Source of the DNA: Actinacidiphila alni
GTDB lineage: Bacteria > Actinomycetota > Actinomycetes > Streptomycetales > Streptomycetaceae
Length of the DNA: 64,000 nucleotides
NCBI RefSeq assembly: GCF_900112845.1
Contig: NZ_FONG01000013.1
Coordinates: 164,485-228,484 of the forward strand
Direction: 5' to 3'
Both the position numbers and the translations under genes were made by a program. A model generated the notes under the pieces. The model made no database searches. It was not told the DNA's origin and worked only from the letters and a program-made list of their open reading frames with translations. Position 1 is the stretch's first letter; each line of letters opens with the position of its first letter. Of the stretch, positions 1 through 8,200 are shown one piece after another.

Positions 1-264
1 GACGGTGATGTCCTCCTTGAGCCGGTAGCTCTGGCCGTACAGATCACGCTGATTGAGGCCGGTGAGATAGAGCACCGCCTCCCGGAGCGTCTTCGACGGG
101 ATCGTGCCGGTGTGGATCGACACCCCGCCCACGGAATCCGTGCGGTCGACCACCGCCGCCCGCCGTCCGAGCTTGGCCGCCGCGATGGCGGCCTTCTGTC
201 CACCTGGACCGGAACCGATCACCAATACGTCGAAGTCGGGCACACATGCGAGTGTGACAGCCAT
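1..264 (-). CDS. sthA: Soluble pyridine nucleotide transhydrogenase, N-terminal part (cut by window edge)
   Basis: The 88 visible codons read from ATG at 264 and run off the left edge. They contain the FAD-binding Rossmann motif VLVIGSGPGGQKAA near the N terminus, followed by GGVSIHTGTIPSKTLREA. In this FAD-disulphide-reductase-like family the second redox cysteine position is replaced in the SthA branch (GTIPSKTL instead of a CxxxxC pair), which fits SthA rather than lipoamide dehydrogenase. The enzyme transfers hydride between NADPH and NAD+ in the cytosol. The segment is adjacent to, and on the same strand as, the ROK gene, but separated by 82 bp, so co-transcription is possible but unproven. 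Only the FAD domain start is visible. Confidence 0.9.
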   Translation of the reverse strand, partial: MAVTLACVPDFDVLVIGSGPGGQKAAIAAAKLGRRAAVVDRTDSVGGVSIHTGTIPSKTLREAVLYLTGLNQRDLYGQSYRLKEDITV

Positions 265-346
265 GGGCCCGGCCCGGAAGGCCCTTCGTCCGGAAGGCCC
301 GTGAGGCGATCACCCACGTGGCCGCCCTCCGGGGGCCGCCCGTACC

Positions 347-1516
347 TCATCTGACGGGCGCGAACAGCCGCTGCGCCGCGACCGCCGCGCCGCCGCGCGC
401 CCACTCCTCGAAGGGCAGCGGGCGCAGCAGCAGATCGCACTCGGCCGCCGCGCCGAACGCCCGGGCGGCGAAGGTCTCGCGGATCTGCTCGGCGAACAGG
501 TCGTAGGTCGCCACCCCCTCGCCGGAGATGATGATCCGCTCGGGACCGATCAGATTGGCGACCGACGCGATCGCCAGGCCCAGCGCGTGCCCGGCCCGGG
601 AGAACACCGCCCGCACCGTCTCGTCCCCGGAGTGCGCCAGCCGTACGGCGTCGGCCATCGTCAGCTCCGGATTCCCGGTGGCCTGCCGGGCCTGGTCGGT
701 GATCGCGTGGGTGGACGCGACGGCCTCCACGCAGCCGGTGTTGCCACAGGTGCAGGTGCGCTCCCCGCCGCCGACCGGCAGATGGCCGACCTCGCCGGAC
801 ACGCCGTGCGCGCCGGACACCACCCGGCCGCCGATGGACAGCCCGCAGCCGATCCCGGCGCCGACCGTGATCAGCGCGAAGGAGTCGAGGCCCGCGCCCG
901 CGCCGAACCACTGCTCGGTGACGGTCAGGGCGCGTACGTCGTTCTCGATCACCGTCGGTGTGCCGGTCGCCGCCTCGACCAGCCGGGCCAGGGAGACCCG
1001 GCGCCAGTCGAGGAACGGCGAATACTGCACGACACCGGTCTGCCCGTCGACATCCCCCGAGATCGTCACACCGATGCTGTGCACGTCCTCGCCGCGCGTG
1101 CCACCGCTGTGGCCGGCGTCGGCCGCCGCGCGCAGCCGCTCCACCAGCCGGGCGATCGCCAGCACCACGCTGTCGACGTCCCGCGAGTCCAGCGCGGCCC
1201 GGCGGGCCACCAGCGGCTTCGCGGTCAGATCGGCGAGCACCCCGATCAACTCGTCCGCGGTGACCTTGACCCCGATGAAACGGGCCCGCTCGGGGCGTAC
1301 CGCGATCAAGGTGGCGGGCCGGCCGGTCGGCCGCTTCGGGGCGGGCGTGCTCAGTTCGGTGATCCACCCGTCGCTGAGCAGCGGCGCCGTCGCCTTGGTG
1401 ACGGCGCCCGCGGACAGGCCCGTACGGCGGCCCGCCTCGGCCCGGGTGAGCGGCCCCTGGGCGAGCAGGGTCTGGAACACCAGGGCAGCGGCGGGCGGCT
1501 GATCGGCGAGGGTCAC
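347..1516 (-). CDS. ROK-family transcriptional repressor
   Basis: 389 aa from the GTG at 1516. The frame stays open further upstream to 1750, but that extension is low-complexity and crosses the divergent promoter, so it was not used. Residues about 5-65 form a winged helix-turn-helix (LTRAEAGRRTGLSAGAVTKA). The rest is a ROK sugar-kinase-like fold with the zinc-site signature around GEVGHLPVGG and CTCGNTGCVEA (CxCGxxGCxE). ROK repressors of this architecture bind a sugar or sugar phosphate and control catabolic genes. The gene diverges from a secreted alpha-galactosidase and lies near a cytosolic GH36, so regulation of galactoside use is the natural inference. The ligand is not shown by the sequence. 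Confidence 0.85.
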   Translation of the reverse strand: MTLADQPPAAALVFQTLLAQGPLTRAEAGRRTGLSAGAVTKATAPLLSDGWITELSTPAPKRPTGRPATLIAVRPERARFIGVKVTADELIGVLADLTAKPLVARRAALDSRDVDSVVLAIARLVERLRAAADAGHSGGTRGEDVHSIGVTISGDVDGQTGVVQYSPFLDWRRVSLARLVEAATGTPTVIENDVRALTVTEQWFGAGAGLDSFALITVGAGIGCGLSIGGRVVSGAHGVSGEVGHLPVGGGERTCTCGNTGCVEAVASTHAITDQARQATGNPELTMADAVRLAHSGDETVRAVFSRAGHALGLAIASVANLIGPERIIISGEGVATYDLFAEQIRETFAARAFGAAAECDLLLRPLPFEEWARGGAAVAAQRLFAPVR

Positions 1517-1620
1517 ACCGGCGACCTTACCTTTCCCATGGAAGGGAAGAGAAGCCGTTTCGTCGGGACACGAGTCCACAGTTTTCACAGGATCGGGCCG
1601 TACGTAAGGCGCCGAGTATG

Positions 1621-1650
1621 TTGACGATGGAAGGAAACTCTGGCTACAGT
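1621..1650 (+). promoter_or_regulatory. Candidate promoter of the GH27 gene in the 343-bp divergent region
   Basis: TTGACG (1621-1626) and TACAGT (1645-1650) are spaced by 18 bp, close to a vegetative sigma consensus, and face the alpha-galactosidase start at 1860. GGAAGG/GGAAAC elements near 1540 and 1629 could be ROK operator half-sites, but no clean palindrome was found. The leader from 1651 to 1859 is GC-rich and shows no convincing gene. Confidence 0.45.
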
Positions 1651-1859
1651 CGCCGCGTTCCACCGCCGAGCGTGGCCCGGGACGGCCGCGCACGGCAGGA
1701 ACGACGGCCGGTTCCCCCCTTCTCCCTCCCACCGGCCGCGGCCCGCGCACCGGGCGGCGTCCCCTTCGGCCGCCCCGACGCCGCGGGCGCCCATGCCGAT
1801 CCCACCCTCCTCGTCACCGGCTCCGCCGTGCCCGCGCACGGCGCCGAGATGGAGCAGTC

Positions 1860-4001
1860 ATGGCACCTCCCGACGGAACAGCCCGCCGCGGAACCCGTAC
1901 CGGCCGCACCCGCCGCGGCACCCTCCTGCCCGCCCTGCTGGCAGCCGGCGCGCTCGTCGCGGCCTTCGCCGTACCGGCCGCCGCGGCCACGGCCGAGCAC
2001 GCACCGGCCGCCGCGCCGCGGTCCGCCCCGGCGGCGCACACGCCCGCAGGACACCCCGCCGGGCACCCCGCGCCCGTCCTGGCCGACAAGCCGTACATGG
2101 GCTGGAGCAGTTGGAGCCTGGAGTCCACGAACTTCCCCGGCGTCAACCCCAGCGGCTCCGAGAGCTGGCTCACCGAGGCCCACGTCAAGCAGCAGGCCGA
2201 CGTCGTGGCGAAGAAGCTCAAATCCCACGGATACGAGTACATCAATGTCGACGCCGGCTGGATCGGCGGCTTCGACAGCTACGGCCGCCCGCTGCCCAAC
2301 ACCACCGCCTTCCCCGACGGGATGAAGGGCCTGGCCGACTACGTCCACGCCAAGGGCCTGAAATTCGGCGCCTATCTGGCCGTCGGCCTCTACTTCGACG
2401 CGTACAACGACGGCAAGTCGCCGATCCACGGCGCGCCCGGCTGCACCACCAAGGACATCGTCTACCCGGACCTGCGCAAGACCAGCGGCTGGGACAACGT
2501 CTCCTACCAGATGGACTTCTCCAGCCCCTGCGCCGCCAAGTACATCGACTCCGTCGCCGACGAACTCGCCTCCTGGGGCGTGGACTTCCTCAAGGTGGAC
2601 GGCGTCGGCCCCGGTTCAGGACAGGGCGACGCGGCGCACGACAACATCCCGGACGTCCAGGCGTGGCACAGCGCTTTGCAGCGCGCCGGTCGACCGATCC
2701 AGCTCACCCTGTCCTGGTCGCTCAGCCACGACAAGGCCGACGTGTGGAAGCAGAACGCCAACGGCTGGCGCGTCGACACCGACGTCGAGTGCTACTGCGA
2801 CACGCTCGTGACCTGGAACAACTCCGTCAAGCAACGCTGGAACGACGTCGTGCCGTGGATCGACGACGCGGGCCCCGGCCACTGGAACAACCTCGACTCG
2901 CTCGATGTCGGCGTCGGCGTCATGGACGGCGTCAACGACGTCGAGCGGCAGAGCTACGCCACCTTGTGGGCGATCGAGGCCGCGCCGCTGTACACCGGCG
3001 ACGACCTCACCAAGCTCGACGCGTACGGCCTGAAACTGCTCACCAATGACGAGGTCATCGCCGTCGACCAGGCGGGCAACCCGGCCAGGCCGGTCAGCCA
3101 GGCCACCGACCAGCAGGTCTGGTACGCGCGGGACGCCGACGGCGGCTACACCGTCGCCCTGTTCAACCTCGGCGGCGGGTACGCCGACGTCACCGCGGAC
3201 TTCGGCGACCTCGGCATCAGCGGCAAGGCCGCCGTCCGCGACCTGTGGAGCCACAAGAACCTCGGTACGTCGAAGGGCTCCTTCACCGACAATCTGCCGC
3301 CGCACGGCTCACGGCTGCTGCACCTCACCCCGCGTGCCACGGGCGGCGCCCCCGGTGTGCCGCTCGCCGTGCACGGCACCGCCTCCACCGCGGGCAGCGT
3401 CTCGCTCGCCTGGGACGCGGTGACGACGGGCAAGGCGCCCGTCACCGGCTACGACGTCTACGCGGGCGGCCACAAGGCCACCACGACCAGCGGCACCACC
3501 GCCACCGTCACCGGCCTGTCCGCCGGCACCGGCTACACCTTCACCGTCGTCGCCCACGACGCCAAGGGCCGCCGTTCCGCGCCGAGCAAGGCCGTTCCGG
3601 TCACCACACCGGCCGCGGGCGGACGCGTCCCGTACGAGGCGGAGGCGCCGGGCAACACGCTCGGCGGCAACGCGAGCGTCGGCGACTGCTCCGCCTGCTC
3701 GGGCGGCAAGAAGGTCGGCAACCTCGGCAGCGGCGGCTCGGTGGCCTTCACGCAGGTGAACGCGCCGAAGGACGGCACCTATCTGCTGACCCTCGACTAC
3801 CTGGACGGCTCCTCGGGCCGCACCATCGTGGTCACCTCCGGCCGTACCTCCTTCAAGCTCCCGCTGCCCGGCAGCAACGACAACAACTGGGGCCTGCCGC
3901 ACTCGGTGACCGTGCCGGTGCACCTGGCCGCGGGTGCCAACACCGTCTCCTTCGGCAACCCCGCCGACTACGCGTCCGACATCGACCGGATCACCGTCTG
4001 A
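1860..4001 (+). CDS. Secreted GH27 alpha-galactosidase with FnIII and CBM35-like modules
   Basis: 713 aa; ATG follows GGAG at 5-bp spacing. An arginine-rich n-region and Ala/Val-rich core at residues 1-45 form an export signal (RR pairs could suit Tat). The catalytic domain begins at KPYMGWSSWSLES and carries the nucleophile Asp247 in FLKVDGVG and the likely acid/base Asp308 in WRVDTDVE, both typical of GH27. A C-terminal beta-domain of the catalytic part is followed by a fibronectin type III domain (about 490-580, ending VTTPAA) and a CBM35/CBM6-like module (about 590-713, VPYEAEAPGNTLGG to SDIDRITV). The enzyme should release terminal alpha-galactose from extracellular oligo- or polysaccharides; beta-L-arabinopyranosidase activity is known in related GH27 proteins and cannot be excluded. 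Divergent ROK repressor suggests induction by a sugar. Confidence 0.9.
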   Translation: MAPPDGTARRGTRTGRTRRGTLLPALLAAGALVAAFAVPAAAATAEHAPAAAPRSAPAAHTPAGHPAGHPAPVLADKPYMGWSSWSLESTNFPGVNPSGSESWLTEAHVKQQADVVAKKLKSHGYEYINVDAGWIGGFDSYGRPLPNTTAFPDGMKGLADYVHAKGLKFGAYLAVGLYFDAYNDGKSPIHGAPGCTTKDIVYPDLRKTSGWDNVSYQMDFSSPCAAKYIDSVADELASWGVDFLKVDGVGPGSGQGDAAHDNIPDVQAWHSALQRAGRPIQLTLSWSLSHDKADVWKQNANGWRVDTDVECYCDTLVTWNNSVKQRWNDVVPWIDDAGPGHWNNLDSLDVGVGVMDGVNDVERQSYATLWAIEAAPLYTGDDLTKLDAYGLKLLTNDEVIAVDQAGNPARPVSQATDQQVWYARDADGGYTVALFNLGGGYADVTADFGDLGISGKAAVRDLWSHKNLGTSKGSFTDNLPPHGSRLLHLTPRATGGAPGVPLAVHGTASTAGSVSLAWDAVTTGKAPVTGYDVYAGGHKATTTSGTTATVTGLSAGTGYTFTVVAHDAKGRRSAPSKAVPVTTPAAGGRVPYEAEAPGNTLGGNASVGDCSACSGGKKVGNLGSGGSVAFTQVNAPKDGTYLLTLDYLDGSSGRTIVVTSGRTSFKLPLPGSNDNNWGLPHSVTVPVHLAAGANTVSFGNPADYASDIDRITV

Positions 4002-4005
4002 CCCG

Positions 4006-4039
4006 GCCGGGCCCGGCGCCCACCCGCGCCGGGCCCGGC
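4006..4039 (+). terminator. GC hairpin after GH27 gene
   Basis: A perfect 14-bp inverted repeat (4006-4019 with 4026-4039) and 6-nt loop start 4 nt after the stop codon. There is no U-tract, as is common for Streptomyces terminators. It may separate the GH27 and GH36 transcripts. Confidence 0.6.
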
Positions 4040-4176
4040 ACACCGTTACGGGCCGGGCCGGACCACCGCGTCCGGTCCGGCCCGCGCCCCGCGGACGGCC
4101 GACTCCCGACCCCACCCGCGGCGCCCGCACGTCCGGTGACGATGATGGTCACCGCACCCGTGGAAAGGACTCACCC

Positions 4177-6405
4177 ATGACCAGCAACTCCGCGCGGATC
4201 GTGACCCTGCGCGCGGCAGGCACCGCCCTCGTCGTGGAACTCGGCGAGCCGCTGCCAAGAGTCCTGCACTGGGGAGCCGATCTCGGCGAGCTGTCGGACG
4301 ACGGCCTCGCCGCGCTGAGCCTGACCGCGGAAGGCGCGGTGCTCAACAACTCCCTCGACGTACCGCGCCGGTTCACCGTCTGGCCGACCGAGGCCGACGG
4401 CTGGTCCGGCAGCCCCGCCCAGCAGGGCCACCGGGCGGGCACCGCCACCACACCGCGCCCCGTCCTCACCGGCGCCTCGCACTCCGTACTGCCCGGCGGG
4501 GGCGGCGAGTTGGTGATCGAGCTGCACGACGCCGTCAGCGACCTCGCCGTCACCCTCACCTACCGGCTCGAACCCTCCGGGGTGCTCGGCGTCCACGCGG
4601 ACCTGACGGCGGGTCAGGCGGGGCAGGCGACGGAGGCGGCGGACGGCGCGGCGCCGTACGACCTGGCCGCGCTGGGCCTGCTGCTGCCGCTGCCGGAACG
4701 GGCCGGTGAAGTCCTGGACTTCACCGGCAAGTGGAGCCGTGAACGCTCCCCGCAGCGCCGCCCGCTGCACTACGGCTCCCATGTCCGCGAGATGCGGCGC
4801 GGCAAGCCCGGCGTGGATTCGCCGTATCTGCTCACCGTCGGCGTGCCCGGCTTCGGCTTCCGCGACGGCGAGGTGTGGGGCCTGCACATCGGATGGAGCG
4901 GCGACCAGCGGTATCTCGCCGAGCGGCTGCCCGAGGGCGCGGGCAGCGACCACGCGGTGGTGCTCGGCGGCGGTGAACTGCTGCGCGCGGGCGAGGTACG
5001 GCTCGCGCCGGGGGAGACCTACACCTCCCCGGTCTGCCATTTCGCCTGGTCCGACGCCGGCCTCGACGGCCTCGCCGGCCGCTTCCACGACCTGCTGCGG
5101 GCCCGCCCGACGCACCCGAGCAGCCCGCGCCCGCTGCACCTCAACAGCTGGGAGGCGGTCTACTTCGACCACGACCTGGACCGGCTGCTGCGGCTGGCGG
5201 ACAAGGCCGCCGAGGTCGGCGTCGAGCGCTTCGTGCTGGACGACGGCTGGTTCACCGGCCGCCGCGACGACACCGCGGGCCTCGGCGACTGGACGGTGGA
5301 CAAGACCGTCTGGCCCGAGGGACTCGGCCCGCTGGCCGACCATGTGCGCGCGCTCGGCATGGAATTCGGCCTGTGGGTCGAACCGGAGATGGTCAACCTC
5401 GACTCCGGGCTGGCCCGCGAGCACCCCGAATGGATCCTCGGCCCCTCGGCCGGGCTCGGCCCCAGCTCCCGCCACCAGTACACGCTCGACGTTGCCCACG
5501 AGGGCGCCTGGCAGTATCTGCTGGACTGCCTGGACGCCCTCGTGGCGGAGTACGGCATCGGCTATCTGAAGTGGGACCACAACCGCGAGCTGCACGAGGC
5601 GGTCGAGCGCGGCCCCGGCGGCGCCGACCGGCCCGGCGGCCGGGCCCAGGTGCTCGCCGTCTACCGGCTGATGGACGCGCTCAAGGCCCGCCACCCCGGT
5701 CTGGAGATCGAGAGCTGCGCCAGCGGCGGCGGCCGGATCGACCTCGGCATCCTGGCCCGTACGGACCGGGTGTGGGCGTCGGACTGCAACGACCCGCTGG
5801 AACGGCAGACCATCCAGCGCTGGACCGGCCAGTTGCTGCCGCCGGAACTGGTCGGCTCCCACGTCGGCCCCACACCCAGCCACACCACGGCGCGGCCGGG
5901 CACCGACACCTTCCGTATGGTCACCGCGCTGTTCGGGCACGCGGGCATCGAGCAGGATCTCAGTGCCTGCACCCCGCAGGAGCTGGCGCGGCTGACCGCC
6001 TGGACCGCGCTCTACCGCGAGCAGCGCGGGCTGCTGCACACCGGGCGGGTGGTCCGCGCCGACCTCGCGGGGGACGCGGTGCTGCTGCACGGCGTCGTCG
6101 CCGCCGACGCCTCCGCCGCGCTCTACACCTGGGCGCGGCTGGCCACCTCCCCCGAGGGCCAGTCGGGCCGGGTCAGGCTGCCGGGCCTGGACCCCGACAC
6201 CGGCTACGAGGTGCGGATCCGCACCGAGCTCGGCCTGCCCGCCTTCCACCAGACCACCGCGCCGCCGTGGCTGGCCCGGGCGCTGGAGGACTGGCTGCCG
6301 CTGCCCGGCGCGGTCCTCACCAGGGCAGGGCTGCCGATGCCCACCCTCGAACCGGAGCACGCGCTGCTGATCGAGGTGCGCGAGGCCGTCTGGAACGCCG
6401 CCTGA
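4177..6405 (+). CDS. GH36 alpha-galactosidase (cytosolic)
   Basis: 742 aa from the ATG at 4177, which has GAAAGGA about 8 nt upstream; no signal peptide, so cytosolic. An N-terminal beta-supersandwich (about 1-290) precedes the (beta/alpha)8 barrel. LDDGWFTGRRDDT marks the barrel entry, the nucleophile is Asp467 in YLKWDHNREL, and the acid/base is Asp536 in WASDCNDPLERQ. SCASGGGRIDLGIL is the usual GH36 glycine loop. Length fits the tetrameric bacterial GH36 enzymes acting on melibiose and raffinose-type sugars. With the secreted GH27 upstream it suggests a two-stage path: outside trimming, then hydrolysis of imported galactosides. No transporter lies in this block. Confidence 0.92.
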   Translation: MTSNSARIVTLRAAGTALVVELGEPLPRVLHWGADLGELSDDGLAALSLTAEGAVLNNSLDVPRRFTVWPTEADGWSGSPAQQGHRAGTATTPRPVLTGASHSVLPGGGGELVIELHDAVSDLAVTLTYRLEPSGVLGVHADLTAGQAGQATEAADGAAPYDLAALGLLLPLPERAGEVLDFTGKWSRERSPQRRPLHYGSHVREMRRGKPGVDSPYLLTVGVPGFGFRDGEVWGLHIGWSGDQRYLAERLPEGAGSDHAVVLGGGELLRAGEVRLAPGETYTSPVCHFAWSDAGLDGLAGRFHDLLRARPTHPSSPRPLHLNSWEAVYFDHDLDRLLRLADKAAEVGVERFVLDDGWFTGRRDDTAGLGDWTVDKTVWPEGLGPLADHVRALGMEFGLWVEPEMVNLDSGLAREHPEWILGPSAGLGPSSRHQYTLDVAHEGAWQYLLDCLDALVAEYGIGYLKWDHNRELHEAVERGPGGADRPGGRAQVLAVYRLMDALKARHPGLEIESCASGGGRIDLGILARTDRVWASDCNDPLERQTIQRWTGQLLPPELVGSHVGPTPSHTTARPGTDTFRMVTALFGHAGIEQDLSACTPQELARLTAWTALYREQRGLLHTGRVVRADLAGDAVLLHGVVAADASAALYTWARLATSPEGQSGRVRLPGLDPDTGYEVRIRTELGLPAFHQTTAPPWLARALEDWLPLPGAVLTRAGLPMPTLEPEHALLIEVREAVWNAA

Positions 6406-6422
6406 CGGGGAAGGAGCCAGGC

Positions 6423-6452
6423 ATGATCACAGCGGCGGAGGCGGCACGATGA
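6423..6452 (+). CDS. Possible 9-aa leader peptide
   Basis: ATG at 6423 has a good GAAGGAG site 7 nt upstream and reads nine codons (MITAAEAAR) before a stop that overlaps the next start as ATGA. It could couple translation of the downstream small protein, or be a chance reading frame. Evidence is positional only. Confidence 0.25.
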   Translation: MITAAEAAR

Positions 6453-6817
6453 ACGACAGGGCCGAGCGGGCCGACAGCGCCGAGCGGGAGCGGGACGCCC
6501 CGGCGGCGGGCGGACGCGACCCGGGCGGTGACCCGTTCGACCAGCCCGCGCCGACCGGCGAGGAGAAGGCCGCCTGCTGGTCGGTGCGGCACCGCGCCCA
6601 GGGCATGTCGCACCACGAGGTGAAGGCCGCGCTGACCCGCGCCCGCGAGCTGGCGGCGGACGGCACCGACGAGTCCGCCGCGGCGGCGGCCGAGGAGTGG
6701 GAGCGGATCGCCGACCTGATGGTCGATCACGCCGGGCGGTACGACATCGACATCGACCCCTTCGTGCAGGGGGAGTTGGCGGGCGAGTCGCACGCCCCGG
6801 GGCGTGGCCGGAAGTAG
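6449..6817 (+). CDS. Small acidic hypothetical protein
   Basis: 122 aa. The N-terminal 40 residues are charged and disordered-looking (Glu/Arg/Asp/Pro rich). The remainder is predicted helical with EEWERIADLMVDHAGRYDIDIDPF near the C terminus. No catalytic motif, signal peptide or membrane segment is seen. The start is preceded by GGCGGAGGCGG and overlaps the stop of the 9-codon reading frame at 6423. It lies 43 bp after the GH36 gene on the same strand and may be its operon partner. Family not recognised. Confidence 0.6.
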   Translation: MNDRAERADSAERERDAPAAGGRDPGGDPFDQPAPTGEEKAACWSVRHRAQGMSHHEVKAALTRARELAADGTDESAAAAAEEWERIADLMVDHAGRYDIDIDPFVQGELAGESHAPGRGRK

Positions 6818-6854
6818 CCCGCGGCGGCTCCGTGGGCCCCGCCGACCCGGGACG

Positions 6855-7634
6855 CTACGGCGTCGGGATGCCCGCCGGCTTGTGCGGCAGGCCGAAACGC
6901 ACCGGGACGCCGGGGGAGTACAGCACGCTGACCGGCTCGCCCAGCGGGCGGGCGAGACCGGCGGCGGTCACCACGTCCTCGTCCAGCGACAGCACCTCAG
7001 CACGGTGCAGCGGCCAGCGCGGATGGGCGTTCGGCAGATACACCGGCCGCCCGAAGAAGGCGTTGTGCATGCCCCAGCGCGCGGTCAGGAAGTGCTCCAG
7101 CGCGGTGGGCTCCGCCACCGGCTCGCCGACCCGCACGGTCAGCGAGGTGTGCGCGCCGCGCGGCCCCGGCCAGCGGCGCGAACTGGTGTAGGTGAGGGTG
7201 TCCGCGTCCCGGCGCACCGACATCCGTGACCACAGATACGGCAGCCGGAAGACACTGCGGCCGACCACGACGGGGATCAGCCGGGACGCGTCCAGCGACC
7301 GGAACACCACACCGCGCCTGCCCCGCTCGTCCACCGAGTACAGCCGCACATTGGTCTCGGGGAAGGTGCCGAGATACGGCACGCCCGGCAGCCGGAACCA
7401 GCCGACCCGGTGCATCCGGAAGGCGACGAGCCCCACATAGGTGACGCCGTCCAGGGTGTCCGGGCGGACGCCCGGGGGCAGCAGCGGCGCCACGGCCTCC
7501 GGCGGCACCGGCCAGTGCACAAAGGTCAGATCCAGCCACCACTGCGTCATCAACGGCTCGGCCGCGCTGCCGGGCGGCGCGTCGACCGCTATCGGCTCGG
7601 CCTCGGCCGGGGTGCTGGACATGCCGACCAGCAT
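6855..7634 (-). CDS. DUF2071 (YqjF-like) protein
   Basis: 259 aa from the first ATG (7634); a second in-frame ATG at 7622 is equally possible because neither has a clear ribosome site. Family hallmarks seen are WWLDLTFVHWPVPPEAVAPLLP at the start (quoted in parts: WWLDLTFVHW, PPGVRPDTLDG), VTYVGLVAFRMHRV, GTFPETNVRLYSVDERGRRG and NAHPRWPLHRAEV. DUF2071 proteins are soluble, of unknown biochemical role, with a fold related to acetoacetate decarboxylase. It lies 37 bp downstream of a cupin gene on the same strand, probably one operon. A lipophilic or small-molecule ligand is possible but not shown. Confidence 0.8.
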   Translation of the reverse strand: MLVGMSSTPAEAEPIAVDAPPGSAAEPLMTQWWLDLTFVHWPVPPEAVAPLLPPGVRPDTLDGVTYVGLVAFRMHRVGWFRLPGVPYLGTFPETNVRLYSVDERGRRGVVFRSLDASRLIPVVVGRSVFRLPYLWSRMSVRRDADTLTYTSSRRWPGPRGAHTSLTVRVGEPVAEPTALEHFLTARWGMHNAFFGRPVYLPNAHPRWPLHRAEVLSLDEDVVTAAGLARPLGEPVSVLYSPGVPVRFGLPHKPAGIPTP

Positions 7635-7671
7635 CGCACCGGCGCGCGGCCCCGCCGGCGGCGGGTGCCGC

Positions 7672-8019
7672 TCAGCTCGGCCGGTAGCGGATCTCCAGCA
7701 TCAGGGCGCCGGTCCGGGTGCGGTACGGGCCGTGCGGCATGCCCGGCGGCCGGGACGCGAAATGGCCCGCTGTAAAGGTCAGGTCGAGGGTGAGATCCTC
7801 CAGCTCGCCCTCCAGCAGATAGACCTCCTCGTAGTAGTCGTGCCTGATCACCCCGGCGGCCGAGGTGTCGAGCCCCGGCTCCCACCGGGCCAGCCGGGTC
7901 AGCTCCGCGCCGCCCGCCGCCGGGTCCTGCGACAGCAGCCGCTCACTGACGCCGGGCGAGCCTTCCGCGGGGCGCCACGGGACATCGGCGGCGGACCGGA
8001 ATTCGTGTTCTTCCTTCAC
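7672..8019 (-). CDS. Cupin-domain protein
   Basis: 115 aa from the GTG at 8019, chosen because GGAAGGGG lies about 8 nt upstream; the frame remains open to 8505 but without cupin character. The sequence gives a single cupin barrel: RHDYYEEVYLLEGELEDL matches the first cupin motif (HxH replaced by H-x-Y-Y-E-E), and RPPGMPHGPYRT matches the second with its His. Such small cupins bind a metal or small ligand or act as ChrR-like anti-sigma sensors. Here no sigma factor is adjacent. It leads the DUF2071 gene and diverges from the SpoIIE gene across 181 bp. Confidence 0.75.
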   Translation of the reverse strand: MKEEHEFRSAADVPWRPAEGSPGVSERLLSQDPAAGGAELTRLARWEPGLDTSAAGVIRHDYYEEVYLLEGELEDLTLDLTFTAGHFASRPPGMPHGPYRTRTGALMLEIRYRPS

Positions 8020-8200
8020 GGGCGGGGCCCCTTCCTGCACGAAGTGCGCCGTTTCCTGGACGCGGCGCGCCGCGCGGGCCGTCCGGCACGGCGGACTCAC
8101 CGTACGCGCCGCGGCCCGCCGTCCGGGGCGGTCGCCGTACCGGCCGTACGCAGGCGCGACCCGCCAGGCCCGGACGGCGCTGTGCCGGAAATGCCCCGTT

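Noticed and set aside
1517..1750. N-terminal extension of the ROK repressor
   Set aside because: It covers the divergent promoter and lacks family similarity; GTG 1516 starts right before the winged helix.
1618..2325. Plus-strand open frame overlapping the GH27 start
   Set aside because: Pro/Arg-rich translation without motif; out of frame with the clear GH27 protein.
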